Assembly (NCBI GenBank): GCA_016191335.1
Contig: JACPOW010000101.1
Span: 20,285-68,453, forward strand
Direction: 5' to 3'
Length of the DNA stretch: 48,169 nt
Source of the DNA: Elusimicrobiota bacterium
GTDB lineage: Bacteria; Elusimicrobiota; Elusimicrobia; UBA1565; UBA9628
Shown: in pieces, positions 32,727 through 39,061 of the stretch
Numbering within the stretch: position 1 is the stretch's first letter
Layout: each line of letters begins with the position of its first letter
Notes under the pieces: generated by a model
Database searches by the model: none
Told to the model about the DNA's origin: nothing
The model's input: only the letters and a program-made list of their open reading frames with translations
Program-made: the position numbers and the translations under genes

Positions 32727-33956
32727 ATGAAAGACCGGATCACCCCAGAATTCATCGCCGCCATCCCGAAGTCCGACCTGCACCTCCACCTCGACGGCTC
32801 GCTGCGGCTCAAGACCTTGATCGAGCTCGCCCGCGAGGCGAAGGTGAAGCTGCCCTCGTACTCCGAGGCGGGGCTGCGGAAGCTCGTTTTTAAAGAGTCC
32901 TACAAGGATCTCCCCGATTACCTGCACGGGTTCATGTACACCTGCGCGGTGCTCCCCGACCTCGAGAACCTGACGCGCGTCGCCCAGGAGCTCGTCGAGG
33001 ACAACGCCGCCGAGGGCGTGCGCTACATCGAGGTCCGCTTCGCCCCCCAGCTCCACGTGACGAACACCACCGGCGTGCGCGACGTCGTGCGCGCCGTCGC
33101 CGCCGGCCTCGCGGCCGGGGCCAAGGCCCACAACAACTCCAAGGCCGTCAAGGCCGGCGAGGACGTCCCGTTCCACTACGGCATGATCCTGTGCGCGATG
33201 CGCCGCTTCAAGAAGGGCATGTCCCCCTACTTCGCCGACATGCTGCGCCTCATGGAGCACGCGCCGAAGGACGAGGTCTACGCGGCGGCGTCCCTCGAGC
33301 TCGCGCGCGCGGGCGTCGAGCTCTCGCAGGAAGGCCTGCCCGTGGTCGGCTTCGACCTCGCGGGCGAGGAGGCCGGCTACCCGCCCGCCGACCATTGGGC
33401 CGCCTACCAGTACGCCCACAACCACTTCGTGCGCAAGACCGTCCACGCCGGCGAGGCCTACGGCCCCGAGTCCATCTGGCAGGCGATCACACAGTGCCAC
33501 GCCAACCGCATCGGCCACGGCACCTTCCTGTTCGCCCAGGACATGATCCAGGACCCGAAGATCGTCGACCGCAAGCGGTACGTCGAGGACCTCGCGAACT
33601 ACCTCGCCAGCCAGCGCATCGGCATCGAAGTCTGCGTCACGAGCAACCTCCAGACGATCCCCTCGCTCAAGTCGCTCGACCGCCACCCGATCCGCCAGAT
33701 GATCGACCACGGCCTGTCGGTCTCGATCTGCACGGACAACCGGCTCGTGTCGAACACGACCGTGTCGCGCGAGGTCGAGCTCGTCGTCAAGCACGCGAAG
33801 GTCAGCCGCGTCGAGCTCAAGCGCCTGATCGTCGCCGGCTTCAAGGGCGCCTTCTTCCACGGCACCTTCGAGCAGAAGAGGGCCTTCGTGAAGGCCGTCT
33901 CCGCGCGCTACGACTACCTCGCCGCCCGGCACTTCTCGGCGCCGAAGCCCGCCTGA
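32727..33956 (+). CDS. Adenosine-deaminase-like metal-dependent hydrolase
   Basis: The 409-residue protein is an amidohydrolase-superfamily member of the adenosine/AMP deaminase type. It has the zinc motif HLHLDGS (H19, H21), H240 with catalytic E243 in VHAGEAYGP, H264 in NRIGHGT, and the metal Asp337. The last motif reads CTDNR, not the usual (S/T)TDDP: the second Asp, which contacts the purine ring in adenosine deaminase, is Asn338. Substrate may therefore differ from adenosine. An unusually Lys/Asn-rich helix (AKAHNNSKAVKAGED) is inserted near residue 140. It is followed after three bases by the cupin gene. Confidence 0.87.
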   Translation: MKDRITPEFIAAIPKSDLHLHLDGSLRLKTLIELAREAKVKLPSYSEAGLRKLVFKESYKDLPDYLHGFMYTCAVLPDLENLTRVAQELVEDNAAEGVRYIEVRFAPQLHVTNTTGVRDVVRAVAAGLAAGAKAHNNSKAVKAGEDVPFHYGMILCAMRRFKKGMSPYFADMLRLMEHAPKDEVYAAASLELARAGVELSQEGLPVVGFDLAGEEAGYPPADHWAAYQYAHNHFVRKTVHAGEAYGPESIWQAITQCHANRIGHGTFLFAQDMIQDPKIVDRKRYVEDLANYLASQRIGIEVCVTSNLQTIPSLKSLDRHPIRQMIDHGLSVSICTDNRLVSNTTVSREVELVVKHAKVSRVELKRLIVAGFKGAFFHGTFEQKRAFVKAVSARYDYLAARHFSAPKPA

Positions 33957-33958
33957 GC

Positions 33959-34321
33959 GTGGCGACCTTCGTCGCGAAGCCGTCGATCATCGAGGCCGCC
34001 GGCAACAAGCCGAAGATCATCCGCGAGTTCGTCGGGCGCGTGAACACGGGCACGGCGCAGGCCAGCGTCGCGCGCATGGCGAGCCCCGCGGGCTGGGTCG
34101 AGCCGGGCCAGACCCCCGCCTTCGACGAGTACACCGTCGTCCTCTCCGGCTCCCTGCGCGTCGAGACCAAGGCCAAGACCTTCGACGTCGGGGCGGGACA
34201 AGCGGTCATCACGCCGAAGGGCGAGTGGGTGCGCTACTCGACGCCGAGCGGCCCCTGCGAGTACGTGGCCGTCTGCGTGCCCGCCTTCTCTCCCGACACC
34301 GTCAACCGCGACGCGGCCTGA
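33959..34321 (+). CDS. Cupin-domain protein (EutQ-like)
   Basis: The 120-residue protein has a C-terminal cupin barrel: FDEYTVVLSGSLRVE, then TFDVGAGQAVITPKGEWVRYSTP and EYVAVCVPAFSP. The metal-binding histidines of classical cupins are mostly missing (DEY in place of HxH), as in EutQ-type proteins, so it may be a binding rather than a catalytic cupin. GTG at 33959 starts three bases after the deaminase stop and puts the protein in the same operon. The bidirectional hairpin at 34355-34399 follows. Confidence 0.78.
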   Translation: MATFVAKPSIIEAAGNKPKIIREFVGRVNTGTAQASVARMASPAGWVEPGQTPAFDEYTVVLSGSLRVETKAKTFDVGAGQAVITPKGEWVRYSTPSGPCEYVAVCVPAFSPDTVNRDAA

Positions 34322-34354
34322 CGCCTCGCCGCCGGGCGAGGACACTCTTCGCGT

Positions 34355-34399
34355 CCCCCTTTTTGGGTGATGCCTGATCCGGCATCATCCAAAGAGGGG
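34355..34399. terminator. Bidirectional terminator between converging genes
   Basis: A ten-base-pair stem with one G-T pair (34365-34374 with 34381-34390) and a six-base TGATCC loop. It is extended by TTTTT on the left and AAAG on the right, and by C- and G-runs. It lies between the plus-strand cupin stop and the minus-strand HAD-like stop. Confidence 0.75.
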
Positions 34400-34427
34400 C
34401 CGCCGAGGATGACGGGAGCGCCGGCGC

Positions 34428-35543
34428 CTAACGCGGTTCGCCGAGAAGGTACGGCCGCGTCGTCCCATCGTCGTTGAGGACGATCGCCTCGGGCCTGTGC
34501 GACAGGTCGTTCGAGCCCGTGAAGAAGAGGACGATCTTGACCTTGCTCCAGCGACCCGGCTCCCGGCGCAGGATCGCGGTCAGAGCGTCGCGCATCTTCT
34601 CGTGGTTCGCCCAGGTGTCGTCGGAGAAGCCGATCGCGTGGCGGCCGGCCGTCGCGGGGGATGCCTGAAGGGCGTCGATGAACTCCGCCATCAGCTCGGC
34701 CTTGCGCTCCGCGGTGCGCCGCGTGCCGCCGACGCCGTGCAGGTTCTCCACCTTCGGCAGGTAGCGGATGAAGCCGGCGGACTGGAGGTAGCGGAAGCCG
34801 TCGAGCAGCTGCTCGGAGGTGTGCTGGCGCGCGGTCAGCACGTAGGTGTGCGCGGCGAGGACCGGGTCGTTGAGCGCGCGGACCAACGCGGGCCAGCTCG
34901 GCCCCTGCCACTCGGAGGCGGGCAGATTCTCCACCGCGTAACGGAGGTCTTCGGTGAACTTCGGGCCGAAGAACTCCCGGAACGACGCGTCGCCGCGCAG
35001 CTCGTAATCCTTGAGGTTCACCCCGCCGTAGGCGAAATCCGCGCCGATGCTCTTCTCGATGACGGCGAAATGGGCGGTCGGGACGGGGAGCTCCTGATCG
35101 CCGCCCTTTTTGAACAGGATGATCTTGGTCGGGAAGCCGGGGCCGAACGCGTTGCCGTCGAGGTCTAGCACATACGCGGAGACCGGGGCGGCGGCGGCCT
35201 CGCCCTCGGCCGCCACGCCGGGCTTGAGCCAGTCGACGAGCGCCGCGCGCAGCTGGCCGAGCGGGTTCGGGCGCTCGGGAGAAGCGGGAACCGCGGAAGG
35301 GCGCAGGGCCGCGGGCACGGCGACGGGCGCGGGGATCGCGACGGCGGGAGCCGCCAGGGCCGGCGCCAAGGACGGGGCCGTGAGGGCGAGGGCCGGGGAC
35401 GGGAGGCCGGCGGGCGCGATCAGCGCCGGAGCGGAGAGACCGGGGACCGGCGCGGCGGTCGTCCGGACCGAGGTCAGGACCTGCGCGGGCGCGGGCGCCC
35501 CGAGCAGGAGCAGTAATGCAAATACCGGTAGGCCTGACACCAT
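34428..35543 (-). CDS. Exported HAD-like protein with secretion leader
   Basis: The 371-residue protein has a signal peptide (1-20, APAPA, then Gln21), a Pro/Ala/Leu/Ser segment (to ~95) and a domain with HAD-superfamily landmarks. Motif I is VLDLDGN with D127 and D129, motif II is YVLTARQHT, and an acidic motif IV is GFSDDTW. HAD enzymes are usually phosphatases using the first Asp as nucleophile. The fourth position after the nucleophile is Asn rather than Thr/Val (DLDGN), so activity is uncertain. The ATG at 35541-35543 overlaps the stop of the M1 peptidase gene (ATGA), so they are translationally coupled. The downstream edge is a bidirectional terminator. Confidence 0.78.
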   Translation of the reverse strand: MVSGLPVFALLLLLGAPAPAQVLTSVRTTAAPVPGLSAPALIAPAGLPSPALALTAPSLAPALAAPAVAIPAPVAVPAALRPSAVPASPERPNPLGQLRAALVDWLKPGVAAEGEAAAAPVSAYVLDLDGNAFGPGFPTKIILFKKGGDQELPVPTAHFAVIEKSIGADFAYGGVNLKDYELRGDASFREFFGPKFTEDLRYAVENLPASEWQGPSWPALVRALNDPVLAAHTYVLTARQHTSEQLLDGFRYLQSAGFIRYLPKVENLHGVGGTRRTAERKAELMAEFIDALQASPATAGRHAIGFSDDTWANHEKMRDALTAILRREPGRWSKVKIVLFFTGSNDLSHRPEAIVLNDDGTTRPYLLGEPR

Positions 35544-38500
35544 CAAAGCCAGCCGCCGCCGACGCCGAGCAGGTAGTCGCGGACCTCGCGCAGGCCGGCC
35601 GCGTCGCGGGTCATCAGGTCGAGGGCGGACCGCCCGCCGAAGGCCTTGTTCGGGCTCTTGATCCAGTCGTTCGCCGCGGGCGCGCTCAGGATCTCGTTGA
35701 TGCGCCGGTACACGCCGAGGGTCAACGACACGCGCTCGAGCGCGGCGCGCGAGAGCGAGGACGGGTCCTTCCTGTACTTCGCGTAGGTCCGCGCGTCCAC
35801 GCCCAGGACGGCGCGGCGCTCGGCGGCGGTCAAAGTCCACAGGTCCGCCATCCGCTCGAAGGCCTTGAAGCCGGGGGCGGACAGGCGCGGGCCGTTCGTC
35901 GTGAGGCCGGACCACTCGGCGAACGAGGAGGTCTGGCCCTCCTTGAAGCGCAGGCCGAGCCCGATGGACTCGAGAGTCTGGTCGAGCGTCTTGCGCGCCA
36001 TCTCGATCTCGTTGTCCGGCGCGCGGAAGAAGGACTCCACCTCGCCCTTCCACTGGGCGGAGACGAGGCCGCCCGCCGCGCCGATCACGCGGGTGCCGCC
36101 GCGCGGACCGACCTTGGCCGACAGCGCCTTCCAGTTGGCCTTCACGAACGACCACGCGCGCTCGCGCGTCGCGGGGTTCGAGAGGAGCCAGGCGTAGGGC
36201 ATCCAGGCGTCCTGCGCGCGGATCTCGTCGGAGAGCGTCATCTTGAGATACTCGTCGAGCAGCGCCGGCTCGGAGAAATCGGCGAGGGCGCGCAGCATCA
36301 AGCTTTTCTGCTCGGGGGTCTTGGGAGAGGCGAGCCTGGCCCGGAACGCCTCGAACAAGGCCGGATCATTCCGCCGCGCAGCGGCGGTAAGAATGACGGC
36401 GGAGATGGACGAGTCGATCGAAGACGGGTCGGCGAGGTATTTTTTAAGCCGCGCCGAGACCTGGTCCTGGTCGAGCGCCTTCGGCGCGAGAAGCGCGAGG
36501 GCGTTGAGCACCGTCGGCCGCGTGAGAGTCGTCTCCTGGCTCTCGCCTTTCTTCTTATCCCAGCCGAGCCGTTTTTCGAGCGGCCCGAAGAAATCCGTCG
36601 CAAAAACGCCGAGCGCGTCGCGTTCGGCGTCCGATTCCGACAGATCCTGGCGGATCGTCTTCAGGTAACCGAACGCGTCCTCGATGATCAATCGTGATTC
36701 ATCGCCGCGGAACGCGGCGAGATGATCGAGGAAGGAAGCGACCGGGAGGTTCCCGGCGCGCACCTGCGCCCACAGGTTGTTCAGAAGCCCCGCCCGTTCC
36801 ACGGGAGAAAGTTCACCGCGGCGCGCCAGCGCCGCGAAAAGCAGAGGCGCGTCGAGCTGGAACCGGTAATAGCCGGTCTCTCCCGCGTTCGGGTACACCC
36901 AAAGTATTTCGCCCGCGCCCGGCAAGGTCACACTCTTCGTTGCCGTTTCCATCAGCACCGAGGCGGTGCGCGTCTTGCGCTCCCCCTTGAGGCGATAGCG
37001 CACCACGACGGGGATGGACCATCGGGTGTCGGCCTTGAGGTTGAACGCCGAGAATCGGGATTGCGTCAGAGTGAGCGTCTTCCGCTTCGCGGAAACGGAT
37101 ATGACAGGGACTCCCCCTTGGGCCAGCCACCCGTCCATCATCTTGCGCACGGGCTTGCCCGACGCGCGCTCGAGCTCTCGCGCCAGATCCTTCGCCTCCG
37201 CGTTCTTATACGCGAAGCGCTTCATGTAGCCCTGCACGCCCTTACGGAAGTCGGCTTCGCCGACATATCTCTCGATCATCCTCAGCAGCGCCCCGCCCTT
37301 CTGGTAGGACATCGGGTCGAACATGGCCTGGATCTCGGCGGGCGTGGCCGCGTCGGAGCGGACCGGGCGCGTGCCCGGGAGCGCGTCGATGGACAGCGGC
37401 GGGCGCTTCCCCTGGTCGAACTCGTCCCAGACCTTCCACGCCGGCTTCCACGAGTCCACGACCTTGTAGGCGAGCCAGGTCGCGAAGGCCTCGTTGAGCC
37501 ACAGGTCGTTCCACCAACCCATCGTCACGAGGTTGCCGAACCACTGATGCACGATCTCGTGGGAGACGACCTCGGCGACGCGGCGCTTGGCGGCGTCGGA
37601 GGACAGCTTGGGGTCGATGAGCAGGGAGGTGTCGCGGTAGAGGATCGCGCCCCAGTTCTCCATCGCGCCGGAGGCGAAGTCGGGCGCGGCGACCATGTCG
37701 AGCTTGGGCAGCATGTACGGGACGCCGAAGTACGAGTTCAGGTACTTGAGGGCGTTCTCCCCCGCGTCGAGGGCGAAGTCGGCCTGCGCGATCTGGTCGG
37801 GGGCGGCCCAGACGGTGAGGACGGTCTTGCCGACCTTGCGCGTGCGGGCCTCGAGGCGGGCGGCGAAGACGGCCAACAGGTAGGAGGACATCTTCGGGGT
37901 CTCTTGGAAAGTCACGACGCGGCGGCCGCCCTGGACCGTGTCCGAGACGGAGGGCATGTTGGACAGCGGCGTCAGGCCCGCCGGGACGTCCAACGTCAAT
38001 TTAAAGCTGGCCTTGAACGACGGCTCGTCGAAGCACGGCAGGACGCGCCTGGCATGGGTCGGCTCGAGATGGGTGAACGACCACGACTCGTCCTTGGTCC
38101 CGTTCTTGCCGCGGGACTTGTACAAGCCGCGCATGAGCTCGTTCATCTTGCCGGAGTACTCGATCTCGACGACGGCCCGGCCCTTGAGCGGCTCGTCGAG
38201 GAGCAAAGTCACGGTCTCCGCCTTGGGGTCGACGACGATCTTCGACGGGTCGAGGCGGCGGCCGGCGACGACGACGGAGGTCAACGACAGGTCGAGGGCG
38301 TGGAGGACGAGCTGCTTCGCGGGGGTCTTCGACTCGAGAGAGATCTTGACCTTGCCCGTGAACGCGGAGTTCTCCGGATCGAGCCTCAGGCGCAGGTCGT
38401 AGGAGCGCGGGGCGACGGTCTTCGTCAGGCGTCCGGAGGAGGACGGCGGGAGCGGGGCCGAGGCGGACGGGGCGCCGGAAGGGACCTCGTCGCCCGCGCA

Positions 38501-38884
38501 GGCGGCGCAGGAATGTCCCTTCGCGGCGTCGAAATGGAGGTTCAAGGTGTCCGCGGCGGCGGCGGGGGTCTTGGCGAGGCCGGCGGTCAGGGCGTCGAGA
38601 GCGGGTTTGGCGGCGACGGGCTTCGGTTCGTTCTTCATGATGGGGGTGGCGGCGATGGGAACGGCGACGGCCGGGGAAGGCATTATAGAAGGAACGGCGG
38701 TCAAAGAGGGGGTGATGGTCAACGCGGAGGGCAACGGCAAAACGGAAGGGGCGGCTAAGCGGGGACCGACGGATTCGAACGGCAAAGAGACTTGTCGAGC
38801 ACTCACGGGAAGACCGGATCTCACCTGGGCGAGGGCGGGCGACGGCAACGAAAGCGCCACGGCCACGCCGATCAACTTGGTCAT
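35543..38884 (-). CDS. M1 family zinc aminopeptidase with secretion leader and C-terminal MbcA/ParS-like antitoxin domain
   Basis: The 1113-residue protein has a signal peptide (1-19, PALA, then Gln20), a Pro/Ala/Leu/Ser segment (to ~90), a CAAC spacer and a full M1 aminopeptidase. GAMEN is at ~405; zinc ligands are H442, H446 and E465 (HEIVHQ plus WLNEAFA, 18 residues apart); the ERAP1-type helical C-terminal domain follows to about 1000. The last ~110 residues (35546-35885) are not part of M1. They read KAFERMADLWTLTAAERR, RAALERVSLTLGVYRRINEIL, DWIKSPNKAFGGRSALDLM and LREVRDYLLG, the complete pattern of MbcA/ParS/Xre antitoxins (DUF2384). A stretch at 36290-37265 has altered codon use and many tiny hairpins. 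Leaderless start predicted (TAAAAT at 38891-38896). Confidence 0.92.
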   Translation of the reverse strand: MTKLIGVAVALSLPSPALAQVRSGLPVSARQVSLPFESVGPRLAAPSVLPLPSALTITPSLTAVPSIMPSPAVAVPIAATPIMKNEPKPVAAKPALDALTAGLAKTPAAAADTLNLHFDAAKGHSCAACAGDEVPSGAPSASAPLPPSSSGRLTKTVAPRSYDLRLRLDPENSAFTGKVKISLESKTPAKQLVLHALDLSLTSVVVAGRRLDPSKIVVDPKAETVTLLLDEPLKGRAVVEIEYSGKMNELMRGLYKSRGKNGTKDESWSFTHLEPTHARRVLPCFDEPSFKASFKLTLDVPAGLTPLSNMPSVSDTVQGGRRVVTFQETPKMSSYLLAVFAARLEARTRKVGKTVLTVWAAPDQIAQADFALDAGENALKYLNSYFGVPYMLPKLDMVAAPDFASGAMENWGAILYRDTSLLIDPKLSSDAAKRRVAEVVSHEIVHQWFGNLVTMGWWNDLWLNEAFATWLAYKVVDSWKPAWKVWDEFDQGKRPPLSIDALPGTRPVRSDAATPAEIQAMFDPMSYQKGGALLRMIERYVGEADFRKGVQGYMKRFAYKNAEAKDLARELERASGKPVRKMMDGWLAQGGVPVISVSAKRKTLTLTQSRFSAFNLKADTRWSIPVVVRYRLKGERKTRTASVLMETATKSVTLPGAGEILWVYPNAGETGYYRFQLDAPLLFAALARRGELSPVERAGLLNNLWAQVRAGNLPVASFLDHLAAFRGDESRLIIEDAFGYLKTIRQDLSESDAERDALGVFATDFFGPLEKRLGWDKKKGESQETTLTRPTVLNALALLAPKALDQDQVSARLKKYLADPSSIDSSISAVILTAAARRNDPALFEAFRARLASPKTPEQKSLMLRALADFSEPALLDEYLKMTLSDEIRAQDAWMPYAWLLSNPATRERAWSFVKANWKALSAKVGPRGGTRVIGAAGGLVSAQWKGEVESFFRAPDNEIEMARKTLDQTLESIGLGLRFKEGQTSSFAEWSGLTTNGPRLSAPGFKAFERMADLWTLTAAERRAVLGVDARTYAKYRKDPSSLSRAALERVSLTLGVYRRINEILSAPAANDWIKSPNKAFGGRSALDLMTRDAAGLREVRDYLLGVGGGWL
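36290..37265. repeat. Intragenic patch dense in tiny perfect hairpins (M1 peptidase gene)
   Basis: Inside the M1 coding region, perfect short inverted repeats include 36371-36387 CCGCCGC-GCA-GCGGCGG, 36702-36720 with loop GAA, 36817-36836 with loop GCCA, 36955-36969 GCACCG-AGG-CGGTGC, 37080-37094 TTCCGC-TTC-GCGGAA and 37250-37264 GTCGGC-TTC-GCCGAC. Codons ending in A or T are more frequent than on either side. The frame is intact. Confidence 0.65.
36702..36720. repeat. 17-base hairpin sequence, copy 2, extended stem
   Basis: Identical to 26820-26836 over 17 bases. Here the stem is eight base pairs with a GAA loop on the plus strand. Confidence 0.75.
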
Positions 38885-38890
38885 GCGCCC

Positions 38891-38896
38891 ATTTTA
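38891..38896 (-). promoter_or_regulatory. Predicted -10 element of the M1 peptidase gene
   Basis: TAAAAT on the minus strand, six bases before the ATG at 38884. Confidence 0.55.
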
Positions 38897-39048
38897 TCGA
38901 ATGATTTCAACGCCCATATGGGACCTCGGGGCCCGGCGGGCTTAGACTTTCGGCCCAAGAGATAAGTTCAAAGTCCCAATAATTCCTAGTCCCCTTACCT
39001 TCGCCTTTTGGGCCCCGACGGCTCATCCGCCCGACCCCCGCTTGTGGT

Positions 39049-39054
39049 TATACT
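39049..39054 (+). promoter_or_regulatory. Predicted -10 element of the 1535-residue coiled-coil protein gene
   Basis: TATACT seven bases before the ATG at 39062. The 177-base space to the divergent M1 gene holds both promoters and otherwise shows no gene. Confidence 0.55.
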
Positions 39055-39061
39055 TCGGGCT

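Noticed and set aside
34428..35543. RES-domain toxin partner of the ParS-like domain
   Set aside because: The place is right, but the sequence shows HAD motifs (DLDGN, LTAR, SDD) and a signal peptide, not the RES pattern.
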